The position numbers and the translations under genes were made by a program. DNA of 64,000 bases from Pseudoduganella aquatica (lineage in GTDB: Bacteria; Pseudomonadota; Gammaproteobacteria; Burkholderiales; Burkholderiaceae_D), in contig NZ_WWCU01000016.1 of assembly GCF_009857595.1 (NCBI RefSeq), positions 1 through 64,000 on the forward strand. Reading direction: 5' to 3'. Of this stretch, positions 37,966 through 45,685 are shown piece after piece (positions within the stretch are counted from its first letter, which is position 1; each line of letters begins with the position of its first letter). The notes beneath the pieces are model-generated. The model was not told the origin of the DNA and did no database searches. It saw nothing but the letters and a program-made list of their open reading frames with translations.

Positions 37966-38889
37966 ATGACTACGCAGATCGCCACCGTCCCGCGCCTGTC
38001 CGACGAAACACGGGGCATGCTGCTCGGCCTGGCCGGCGTGGCCATCTTCAGCCTGACGCTGCCCTTCACCCGCATGGCGGTGGCGGCGTTCGAGCCGTCC
38101 TTCGTGGCGCTGGGCCGCGCGCTGGTGGCGGCGCTGCTGGCCGGGCTGTGGCTGCTGTGGCAGCGCGCGCCGCTGCCGCCGCGCGCCGCGCTGCCGCAGC
38201 TGGCCGTGGTGTCGCTGGGCTGCGTGATCGGCTTTCCCTGGCTGACCTCGATCGCCATGCGCACCCTGCCCGCCTCGCACGGCGCGGTGTTGGTGGGCGT
38301 GCTGCCGCTGGCCACGGCCCTGTTTTCCGCCCTGCGCGGCTATGAAAAACCCTCGCGCGGCTTCTGGCTCATGGCCGTGCTCGGCTCCTCCCTGGTCGCC
38401 GGCTTCGCGCTGCAGCAGAGCGGCGGCAGCCTGCACGCGGCCGATCTGGCCGTGTTCGCCGCCGTGCTGCTGGCCGCCATGGGCTACGCCGAAGGCGGCC
38501 GCCTGTCCAGAACCATGGGCGGCCAGCAGGTCATCAGCTGGGCGCTGCTGCTGTCCGTGCCGCTGGTGCTGCCGGTGGTGCTGTGGGAATGCCGCGGCAG
38601 CTGGGACGCCATGCTGCACGCCGGCGCCCGCGCCTGGGGCGGCTTCGCCTACGTTTCCGTGTTCTCCATGTTCATCGGATTCTTCTTCTGGTACCGCGGC
38701 ATGGCGCTGGGCGGCGTGGCCCGCGTGGGGCAGGTGCAGCTGGTGCAGCCCTTCCTGTCCATCGTCGGCGCGGCGCTGGTTTTGGGCGAAACTATAGAAT
38801 TGAGCAATATTCTGTTTGCTTTGGCCGTTATTTCCGTCGTTGCTATGGGCCGCAAAATGCAGATCAGCAGCGAGAAAGACGTACAATAA
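37966..38889 (+). CDS. EamA/DMT-superfamily transporter
   Basis: 307 aa, about ten transmembrane helices in two EamA repeats (GLAGVAIFSLTLPFTRMAV; RGMALGGVARVGQVQLVQPFLSI). The substrate is unknown. It is divergent from the MocR regulator, so its expression probably answers to an amino compound or PLP-related signal. The next gene, for a RidA protein, begins 47 bases later. Confidence 0.87.
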   Translation: MTTQIATVPRLSDETRGMLLGLAGVAIFSLTLPFTRMAVAAFEPSFVALGRALVAALLAGLWLLWQRAPLPPRAALPQLAVVSLGCVIGFPWLTSIAMRTLPASHGAVLVGVLPLATALFSALRGYEKPSRGFWLMAVLGSSLVAGFALQQSGGSLHAADLAVFAAVLLAAMGYAEGGRLSRTMGGQQVISWALLLSVPLVLPVVLWECRGSWDAMLHAGARAWGGFAYVSVFSMFIGFFFWYRGMALGGVARVGQVQLVQPFLSIVGAALVLGETIELSNILFALAVISVVAMGRKMQISSEKDVQ

Positions 38890-38936
38890 CGGTCTTAGCG
38901 CACTACCCTTGCAACCCTTTTTCTGGAATACCAAAC

Positions 38937-39398
38937 ATGTCCGTCTACGAAAAACTCAAATCGCTCGATATCACCCTGGCCCCACCGGCAGCTCCTGTCG
39001 CGGCCTACGTTATGTACGTGCAAACCGGCAACCTGGTATTCATCTCCGGCCATATCGCCAAAAAAGCCGACGGCAACCCATGGGTAGGCCAGCTGGGCAA
39101 GAACATCACCACCGAGGAAGGCCAGCAGGCGGCCCGCTCCATCGCCATCGACCTGATGGGCACGCTGCAAGCGGCCTGCGGCGGCGACCTGGGCCGCGTC
39201 AAGCGCATCGTCAAACTGATGAGCCTGGTGAACTCCACCCCCGACTTCACCGAACAGCACCTGGTCACCAACGGCGCCTCCGAGCTGCTGGGCGAAGTGT
39301 TCGGCGACGCCGGCAAGCATGCGCGCTCCGCCTTCGGCGTGGCGCAGATTCCGCGCGGCTCGTGCGTTGAAATTGAACTGATCGCCGAGATCGCCTAA
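38937..39398 (+). CDS. RidA/YjgF-family protein
   Basis: 153 aa, trimeric Rid fold. Hydrolysis of reactive imines/enamines released by PLP enzymes is the best-known role. ISGHIAK, the LVNSTPDFTEQHLV block and the C-terminal RSAFGVAQIPRGSCVEIE with its arginine are typical. This longer type (about 150 aa) differs from E. coli RidA (128 aa) and its substrate is less certain. The next gene is a PLP aminotransferase. Confidence 0.9.
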   Translation: MSVYEKLKSLDITLAPPAAPVAAYVMYVQTGNLVFISGHIAKKADGNPWVGQLGKNITTEEGQQAARSIAIDLMGTLQAACGGDLGRVKRIVKLMSLVNSTPDFTEQHLVTNGASELLGEVFGDAGKHARSAFGVAQIPRGSCVEIELIAEIA

Positions 39399-39506
39399 TT
39401 GACAGATACGGGCGGCGCCCACCCGGCGCCGCTCTTTCACGGCCGCCACAAGCGCGCTTGTTCATCGGCCGGACCCAGTCCGCCGACTTCCTCTGAGAGC
39501 AATCGT

Positions 39507-40700
39507 ATGAAAATCGAAAACCCCCATCCCTTCCCGTGGCAGTTCGCCGAGCGCGCCAGCCAGATGCAAAGCTCCTTCATCCGCGAGATCCTGAAGGTGA
39601 CCCAGCAGCCCGAGATCATCTCCTTCGCCGGCGGCCTGCCTTCGCCCGCCACCTTCCCGGTGGAACGCATGCAGGCGGCTTTCGACAAGGTACTGCGCGA
39701 CAACGGTAAAGTGGCCCTGCAATACGGCCCGACCGACGGCTACCTGCCGCTGCGCCAATGGATCGCCGATTCGCTGTCGACCAACGGCGCCAAGATCGTG
39801 CCGGAACAAGTGCTGATGACCTCCGGCTCGCAGCAAGCGCTGGACCTGCTGGGCAAAGTGCTGATCGACGAAGGCAGCAAAGTGCTGGTGGAAACCCCGT
39901 CCTACCTGGGCGCGCTGCAGGCGTTCTCGGTCTACCGCCCCAACTTCGTCTCGGTCGCCACCGACGAGGACGGCCTGGTGCCGTCGTCGCTGAACGACGT
40001 GGCCGCCGGCGCGCGCCTGCTGTACGCGCTGCCCAACTTCCAGAACCCGACCGGCCGCAGCCTGTCCATCGCGCGCCGCCAGGAACTGGTGGAAACCTGC
40101 GCCCGCCTGGGCGTGCCGCTGGTGGAAGACGACCCTTACGGCTCGCTGAGCTACAAGGGCGAACCGGCGCCGAAGATGGTGGCCATGAACCCGGACGGCG
40201 TGATCTACATGGGCTCCTTCTCCAAGGTGCTGACCCCCGGCATCCGCCTGGGCTACGTGGTCGCCCCGCTGGCGCTGGTGCGCCGCCTGGAACTGGCCAA
40301 GCAGGCCGCCGACCTGCACACCTCGCAGCTGACGCAGATGGTGGTGCACGAAGTGATCAAGGACGGCTTCCTGGACCAGCACATCCCCACCATCCGCACC
40401 CTGTACGGCGACCAGTGCCAGTGCATGCTGGACGCCATGGCCGAACACTTCCCGGCCAGCGCCACCTGGACCAAGCCTGAAGGCGGCATGTTCATCTGGG
40501 TCAAGCTGCCGAAACAGATCAACGCCATGGAACTGCTGGACGAAGCCATCAAGCAAAAAGTCGCCTTCGTGCCCGGCGCGCCGTTCTACGCCAACGAGCC
40601 GGAGACCAACACCCTGCGCCTGTCCTTCGTGACCGTGCCGCCGGAACGCATCCGCGCCGGCGTGGCCATCCTGGGCAAACTGATCGCAGAACGCCTGTAA
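39507..40700 (+). CDS. PLP-dependent aminotransferase (class I/II, LysN/2-aminoadipate type)
   Basis: 397 aa. ISFAGGLPSPATFP near the N terminus is the signature of the 2-aminoadipate/kynurenine-type subgroup. The LPNFQNPTGRS asparagine, EDDPYG aspartate strand and PLP lysine in MGSFSKVLTPGIRLGY are intact. It probably transaminates aromatic or branched amino acids or 2-aminoadipate; the exact substrate cannot be read. The start at 39507 has GAGAG upstream; an in-frame extension to 39399 is Pro/Ser-rich spacer. Confidence 0.88.
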   Translation: MKIENPHPFPWQFAERASQMQSSFIREILKVTQQPEIISFAGGLPSPATFPVERMQAAFDKVLRDNGKVALQYGPTDGYLPLRQWIADSLSTNGAKIVPEQVLMTSGSQQALDLLGKVLIDEGSKVLVETPSYLGALQAFSVYRPNFVSVATDEDGLVPSSLNDVAAGARLLYALPNFQNPTGRSLSIARRQELVETCARLGVPLVEDDPYGSLSYKGEPAPKMVAMNPDGVIYMGSFSKVLTPGIRLGYVVAPLALVRRLELAKQAADLHTSQLTQMVVHEVIKDGFLDQHIPTIRTLYGDQCQCMLDAMAEHFPASATWTKPEGGMFIWVKLPKQINAMELLDEAIKQKVAFVPGAPFYANEPETNTLRLSFVTVPPERIRAGVAILGKLIAERL

Positions 40701-40712
40701 TTCCGCAGCACC

Positions 40713-40737
40713 GCGTGGGCGCATCCGCCGCCCACGC
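40713..40737 (+). terminator. 9-bp hairpin after the aminotransferase
   Basis: GCGTGGGCG (40713-40721) and CGCCCACGC (40729-40737) form a perfect stem with a 7-base loop, 12 bases past the stop. It is followed by a C-rich, not T-rich, run, so intrinsic termination is uncertain. The rest of the gap to 40958 is AT-richer and shows only a weak TTTACA...TATGAT promoter (40892-40922). Confidence 0.5.
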
Positions 40738-40958
40738 CTCCCCTCCCCGGCGCCTGTTGCCCCATAACAACATGGACCGCCTTGCGCCACATCAAAAATA
40801 CCAAAAGTTACTTAGTTTCGTAGCAGCAATAACAACATTCCCGAAAATAAGGGACGATCGCACTATTTTCCTCGTAGGCGACTCATGTTTTTTTACAATT
40901 TGAATTGGCAAAGCGGTATGATTTAGACAGATAGTTACCCTCGACCAGGCGATAAGTA

Positions 40959-42320
40959 ATGACCAACGGCGGTTCCAGTTACTCCCCTCGTCGCGACGCA
41001 GCGATCCTGATCGTCGACGACGCACCGGCCAATCTGAGCGTATTGCGCAAGATGATGGTCGAGCAGGGCTACCAGACATTCGTCGCCACCTCCGGCGAGC
41101 GGGCGGTGCAGATCGCCCGGCGGGTGCATCCCGACTTGATCCTGCTGGACGTGGTCATGCCCGGCATAGACGGCCTGGAAACCTGCCGCCAGCTGAAAGC
41201 CAATCCCCTGACCGCAGGCATCCCCATCATCTTCATGAGCGCCAAGAACGAGGCGGAAGACGTGGTGGCCGGCTTCGACACCGGCGGCGTGGACTACATC
41301 GGCAAACCGCTGCGCATGGCCGAAGTTTGCGCGCGCGTGCGCACCCAGCTGCAAATCCGCATGAACAGCGAAACGCAGCAGGAGCAGGCCGAGCGGCTGC
41401 GCACCATCGTCAACTCCATGGCCGAAGGCCTGCTCATCATCGAGCCGGACGGCCGCATCCAGTTTACCAACCCGGCCTGCGACCAGTACCTGGGCTACGC
41501 GCCCAACGAGCTGGCCAGCAAGACCATCTTCGACCTGCTCAACCCGCTGGTGGCGCAGGAATACCTGGACTACTTCGGGCGCTACGCCGCCAATCCCGAG
41601 ACGGCGCACAGCCACGGCACGCGCGAAGTCATCATCCGGCACAAGTTCGGCACCTCGGTGTGCATGGACCTGACCTTGACGCCGATGTTCATGCGCCAGC
41701 CGCTGTTCATCGGCCTGCTGCACGACATCACGCACCACAAGATGTCGGAAGACGCGCTGCAGCGCGCCGCGATGGTGGACCCGCTGACCAAGATCGCCAA
41801 CCGGCGCCACTTCGACGGCTTCCTGGAAAAGGAATGGCAGCGCGCCATGCGCAGCGGCTCGCCGCTGTCGCTGGTGGTGCTGGACGTGGACCACTTCAAG
41901 CTCTACAACGACAGCCTGGGCCACGCGGCCGGCGACGTCTGCCTGCAGCAGGTGGCGCAAGCGATCAACGCGCACGCCCTGCGCGCCACCGACCTGGCGG
42001 CGCGCTACGGCGGGGAGGAATTCGTGCTGCTGTTCGCCGAGACCGACGCCGACTCCGCGCTGGCGCTGGCCGAATCGATACGCTGCCACGTCGAAGCGCT
42101 GCAGCTGCCGCACCCGCGCTCGATCACCTCGCCGTGGATCACGCTCAGCGTCGGCGTGGCCACCATCTACCCGCACCAGATGGAAAACACCGAAGCCCTG
42201 TTCGTCGCCGCCGACCGCGCCATGTACACCGCCAAGGAAAGCGGCCGCAACCAGGTCCAGTCCAGCAAGAGCGCCAGCCCCTCCACCGCCAGCGAAGCCC
42301 TGAAAACCGCCGCCCTCTAG
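40959..42320 (+). CDS. Response regulator with PAS and GGDEF domains (diguanylate cyclase)
   Basis: 453 aa. Receiver domain (about 14-130; acceptor D in LILLDVVMPGIDG), PAS (about 145-265; RTIVNSMAEGLLIIEPDGRI) and GGDEF (from VDPLTKIANRRHF) with active GGEEF. An intact I-site RATD lies five residues before GGEEF, so c-di-GMP feedback inhibition is expected, unlike in the enzyme at 35-36 kb. No cognate kinase is adjacent. The Ser/Ala-rich tail is unstructured. Confidence 0.92.
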   Translation: MTNGGSSYSPRRDAAILIVDDAPANLSVLRKMMVEQGYQTFVATSGERAVQIARRVHPDLILLDVVMPGIDGLETCRQLKANPLTAGIPIIFMSAKNEAEDVVAGFDTGGVDYIGKPLRMAEVCARVRTQLQIRMNSETQQEQAERLRTIVNSMAEGLLIIEPDGRIQFTNPACDQYLGYAPNELASKTIFDLLNPLVAQEYLDYFGRYAANPETAHSHGTREVIIRHKFGTSVCMDLTLTPMFMRQPLFIGLLHDITHHKMSEDALQRAAMVDPLTKIANRRHFDGFLEKEWQRAMRSGSPLSLVVLDVDHFKLYNDSLGHAAGDVCLQQVAQAINAHALRATDLAARYGGEEFVLLFAETDADSALALAESIRCHVEALQLPHPRSITSPWITLSVGVATIYPHQMENTEALFVAADRAMYTAKESGRNQVQSSKSASPSTASEALKTAAL

Positions 42321-42330
42321 CGTGCCCCAC

Positions 42331-42421
42331 CCCGGGGTCAGTTCTGTCATCGCGTCACGGCCTCATCCATAACAGTACGTGACAGCCAAGCTCATGGAGC
42401 GATGACAGAACTGACCCCGGG
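42331..42421. repeat. Perfect 23-bp inverted repeat at a convergent junction
   Basis: Arms at 42331-42353 and 42399-42421 are perfect complements (starting CCCGGGGTCAGTTC and ending GAACTGACCCCGGG). The 45-base interior holds a second stem, GTCACG (42354-42359)/CGTGAC (42378-42383). GGGGTCAG/CTGACCCC ends resemble elements mobilised by REP-associated tyrosine transposases; that link is inference. It lies between the cyclase and the aldolase. Confidence 0.75.
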
Positions 42422-42475
42422 TGACACGGGTGACAAGTCCCGCTGATTCGCGCTGGCGAGCGCTGGATGGACGGC

Positions 42476-43231
42476 TTAGGTGCGGTAGCTGGCGTCGAGC
42501 TTGTCGAGCTTGCGTATCAGCGCGGGCCAGGCGAAGGCGCCGCCCAGGCCGCTGGTCTGCACGCGCATGGCTTCGGCCACGCCTTGCACGATCTGCGGAT
42601 GCACTTGCACCAGTTCGCCGCCGGCCTGCGCCGCCAGCTGGATCTGGCAGGTGGATTCGAAGATGTACATGGCGAGGAAGGCGTCGGCGATGCTGCCGCC
42701 GCAGGTGAGCAGGCCGTGGTTGCGCAGCATGAGGAAGTTGGCGCGGCCCAGGTCGTCCTGCAGGCGCGGCTTTTCTTCGTCGCGGAAGGCCACGCCTTCG
42801 TAGTCGTGGTAAGCCAGCGAGGCCAGCACGAAGGTCGATTGCTGCGAGATCGGCAGCACGCCGCATTTCTGCGCGCTCACCGCCACGCCGGCCCGCGTGT
42901 GGGTGTGGATCACGCACTGCGCGTCCTCGCGCGCGGCGTGCACCGCGCTGTGGATGACGAAGCCGGCCGGGTTCACCGGGAAGGCACTGTCGATCAGCTT
43001 GTTGCAGTCCTGGTCCACTTTCACCAGCGAGGACGCGGTGATCTCGTCGAACATCAGCCCGTAGGGATTGATCAGGAAGTGGTGCTCGGGACCGGGAATG
43101 CGGGCGCTGATGTGGGTGAACACCAGGTCGCTCCAGCCATGCAGGGCCACCAGCCGGTAGCAGGCGGCGAGGTCGACCCGCAGCTGCCACTCTTCCGGGC
43201 TGACGAGGTGTTGTACGGATGGGATGTTCAT
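42476..43231 (-). CDS. Class II aldolase/adducin-family protein
   Basis: 251 aa. Zinc ligands are visible in VIHTHTRAGVAV and the downstream histidine in RNHGLLTCG; an N-terminal VFTHISAR region matches the phosphate-binding loop. Members include fuculose-phosphate aldolase and decarboxylases; many bacterial paralogues like this one have unknown substrates. AGGAG precedes the ATG. It is divergent from the Crp/Fnr-type regulator. Confidence 0.85.
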   Translation of the reverse strand: MNIPSVQHLVSPEEWQLRVDLAACYRLVALHGWSDLVFTHISARIPGPEHHFLINPYGLMFDEITASSLVKVDQDCNKLIDSAFPVNPAGFVIHSAVHAAREDAQCVIHTHTRAGVAVSAQKCGVLPISQQSTFVLASLAYHDYEGVAFRDEEKPRLQDDLGRANFLMLRNHGLLTCGGSIADAFLAMYIFESTCQIQLAAQAGGELVQVHPQIVQGVAEAMRVQTSGLGGAFAWPALIRKLDKLDASYRT

Positions 43232-43277
43232 GGGAGTCTCCTGTGTAGTTTTAATCTAGTATCGCGGCGCGCTGGAC

Positions 43278-43302
43278 TTGAGACTGTCAATTTCCTTACA
43301 AT
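43278..43302 (+). promoter_or_regulatory. Promoter and possible autoregulatory site of the Crp/Fnr gene
   Basis: TTGAGACTGTCAA (43278-43290) has TTGA/TCAA half-sites like FNR/CRP boxes but with a 5-base instead of 6-base centre. TACAAT (43297-43302) is a good -10 only 6 bases before the ATG at 43309, with no ribosome binding site, which suggests a leaderless mRNA. Confidence 0.4.
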
Positions 43303-43308
43303 TGCCGC

Positions 43309-43977
43309 ATGCCTTCCGCCATCCTGCTCGCCAATCCCTGGTACGCCGCCCTGCCCGCCGACGTGCGCGCGGCCATGCTGGACGGCGCTGAGCCGGTCAG
43401 GCTGCGGCGCGGCGAGATGCTGTTCCGCCAGGGCGACGCGCCCGGCGGCCTGTATGCGGTGCTGCGCGGTTCGCTGAAGGTGTCCACGCTGCGCGAGGAC
43501 GGGCGCGAGGCCATCCTGGGCGTGATCGAACCGGGCACCTGGTTCGGCGAGATTTCGCTGATCGACAGCCTGCCGCGCACGCACGACGCCACGGCCATCG
43601 GCGCGTCCGAGCTGCTGGTGCTGCCGCACGAGGCTTTCCATGCGCTGATGGAGCGCCCGGTGTTCGCGCGCGCCGTGGCCTCGCTGCTGGCCACGCGGCT
43701 GCGCATGATGTACAGCATGATGGAGGACGCCACGCTGCGCAGCACCCGCGCCCGCGTGGTGCGCCGCCTGCTGCTGCTGGCGCGCGGCGACGCGGCCATG
43801 GCGAGCGCGGTGCGGCCGCGCATACCGGTGTCGCAGGAGGCGCTGGCCATGATGCTGGGCATTTCGCGCCAGACCTTGTCCAAGGAACTGAAGCAGCTGG
43901 AGGCGCTGGGCGCCATCCACATCGGCTACCGGTGCATAGAACTGTTGTCCGGGACGGCGCTGCGGGATGCCGCTTAA
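43309..43977 (+). CDS. Crp/Fnr-family transcriptional regulator
   Basis: 222 aa. The N-terminal cyclic-nucleotide-binding-type beta barrel (MLFRQGDAPGGLYAVLRGSLKV, GTWFGEISLIDSLPRTHDATA) lacks the four cysteines of FNR. The C-terminal HTH reads VSQEALAMMLGISRQTLSKELKQLE. The effector is unknown. It is divergent from the aldolase gene and may control it. Confidence 0.9.
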   Translation: MPSAILLANPWYAALPADVRAAMLDGAEPVRLRRGEMLFRQGDAPGGLYAVLRGSLKVSTLREDGREAILGVIEPGTWFGEISLIDSLPRTHDATAIGASELLVLPHEAFHALMERPVFARAVASLLATRLRMMYSMMEDATLRSTRARVVRRLLLLARGDAAMASAVRPRIPVSQEALAMMLGISRQTLSKELKQLEALGAIHIGYRCIELLSGTALRDAA

Positions 43978-43989
43978 GCAAGCTCGACT

Positions 43990-44106
43990 TTGTTAACAGA
44001 TTCTGTGGATAAGCATGTTAACAAGCCGGACAACGGCCGCCTAAGTGACTGTTTAAAAAGAGAAAAGTTATCCCGCACATTTTTTCAGCAGCGGGAGTTA
44101 TTCACA
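43990..44106. promoter_or_regulatory. Two consensus DnaA boxes and a GTTAAC inverted repeat
   Basis: TGTGGATAA (44004-44012; reverse of TTATCCACA) and TTATTCACA (44098-44106) both fit the DnaA-box consensus TTATNCACA exactly, in opposite orientation. TTGTTAACA (43990-43998) and TGTTAACAA (44016-44024) flank the first box symmetrically. A TCCCGC/GCGGGA hairpin (44071-44096) followed on the minus strand by T-rich sequence may terminate the kinase operon. Confidence 0.5.
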
Positions 44107-44121
44107 GGCGAGGCACGGGCA

Positions 44122-45684
44122 CTACGGCGCTTCGGGGTAGCCGGTAATGTCGGCGATCTCCGCGTACATGGGCTGCAAGCGCTTGTACATTTTCAGGTAG
44201 ACGCGCTGGTAGAGCTGCTCGTAGGTCTTGCGGCTGGCTTCCGACGGCTGGAACACGCGGCCGGGCCGCGTCATGGCCCGGATGGCGGCGGCGAAGTCCG
44301 CATGCAGGCCCAGGCCCGCCGCCGCGCAGATGGCGGCGCCCAGGCCGGAGGTTTCATACAGGTGGGCGCGCGCGGCGGGCAGGCCGAAGATGTCGGCCGA
44401 GAGCTGCATGGCCGCGTCGCTTTGCGAGCCGCCGCCGGCGATGCGCAGTTCCGTCACCCGCACGCCGCTGCGTTTCTGTATCCGCTCCGTGCCTTCGCGC
44501 AGCGCGTAGGCCAGCCCTTCCAGTATCGCCCGGTACATATGGGCGCGCGTGTGCACGTCGCCAAAACCTATCATCGCACCCTTCGCTTCCGGACCGGGCA
44601 CCTTGATGCCGGGACTCCAGTAGGGCTGCAGCATCAGGCCCATGGAGCCGGGCGGCACGGCGTTCACCAGCTTGTCGAACTGGGCTTCGGGCGAGGTGCC
44701 TTTTTCGGTGGCGGTGGCCTGCTCCAGGTGGCCGAACTGCTCCTTGAACCAGTTCACCATCCAGTAGCCGCGGAAGATCTGCACTTCGGTGCTGTAGGCG
44801 CCCGGCACCGCCGACGGGTATGGCGGAATGAAGGGCGTGACTTCGATGTACTTGCTGTTGGTGGTGTTGATGGTGGCCGTGGTGCCGAAACTGAGGCAGC
44901 CTATGTGCGGCTCCAGGCAGCCCGCGCCTATCACTTCGCATGCCTTGTCGGCGGCGGCGGCCACCAGCGGCGTGCCTAGCGGGATGCCGGTGGCCTGCGC
45001 CGCTTCGGCCGTGATGGCGCCGATCACCGTGCCGGGCTGCACCAGCTCGGGCAGCATCTCGGGACGCACCGCCAGCGCCTGCCATTTCCAGTCGCGCGCG
45101 CCGGCCCAGCGGTGCTTCTTGTAGTCGAACGGCAGGTAGGCCACCTGCGAGCCGGTCGAGTCCACGTAGCTGCCGCACAGGCGATGGTTCAGATAGCCGG
45201 ACAGCAGCAGCACCTTGTGCGTCCTGGCCCAGATGTCAGGCTGGTGGGCGGCGATCCAGTTCACTTCGGCCTCGCGGCGGAAGTAGTTGATGGTGCCTTC
45301 CACGCGCGCCAGCTTGAAGGCGGCCTTCCACAAGGGGCCGATGGGCGGCACGGTGCTAGTGCGGCGCTGGTCCAGCCAGGTGATGGCGGGCCGCAGCGGC
45401 TTACCGTCCTTGTCCACGTTGATGACGGTGCCGCGCTGCGTGGTGACGGCCACGCCTTTCACCTCCTCGCGGCGGATGCCCGAATCTTCCCACAGCCGCT
45501 GGCAGGCGATGCAGACCGCGCTCCAGTAGCCTTCCGCCTTGTGCTCGGCCCAGCCGGGGTGGTCGGAGTAATAGGGCTGGAGGTGGACCTGGGTCTTGGC
45601 GGCGAGGTTGCCCGCCAGGTCGAACAGCAAAGCGCGCACGCTTTGGGTGCCGTTGTCGATGGAGAGGATGTAAGGTCCGGGCAT
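44122..45684 (-). CDS. FGGY-family carbohydrate kinase
   Basis: 520 aa. N-terminal LSIDNGTQSVRALLFD (FGGY_N phosphate-1 loop; DNGTQ rather than the DQGTT of GlpK), VAVTTQRGT, and C-terminal IAGGGSQSDAAMQLSADIF. It phosphorylates a polyol or sugar with ATP; the deviations from glycerol kinase leave the substrate open. It begins one base after the stop of the GlpD-like gene (TAACATG), so the two are translationally coupled. Confidence 0.87.
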   Translation of the reverse strand: MPGPYILSIDNGTQSVRALLFDLAGNLAAKTQVHLQPYYSDHPGWAEHKAEGYWSAVCIACQRLWEDSGIRREEVKGVAVTTQRGTVINVDKDGKPLRPAITWLDQRRTSTVPPIGPLWKAAFKLARVEGTINYFRREAEVNWIAAHQPDIWARTHKVLLLSGYLNHRLCGSYVDSTGSQVAYLPFDYKKHRWAGARDWKWQALAVRPEMLPELVQPGTVIGAITAEAAQATGIPLGTPLVAAAADKACEVIGAGCLEPHIGCLSFGTTATINTTNSKYIEVTPFIPPYPSAVPGAYSTEVQIFRGYWMVNWFKEQFGHLEQATATEKGTSPEAQFDKLVNAVPPGSMGLMLQPYWSPGIKVPGPEAKGAMIGFGDVHTRAHMYRAILEGLAYALREGTERIQKRSGVRVTELRIAGGGSQSDAAMQLSADIFGLPAARAHLYETSGLGAAICAAAGLGLHADFAAAIRAMTRPGRVFQPSEASRKTYEQLYQRVYLKMYKRLQPMYAEIADITGYPEAP

Positions 45685-45685
45685 G

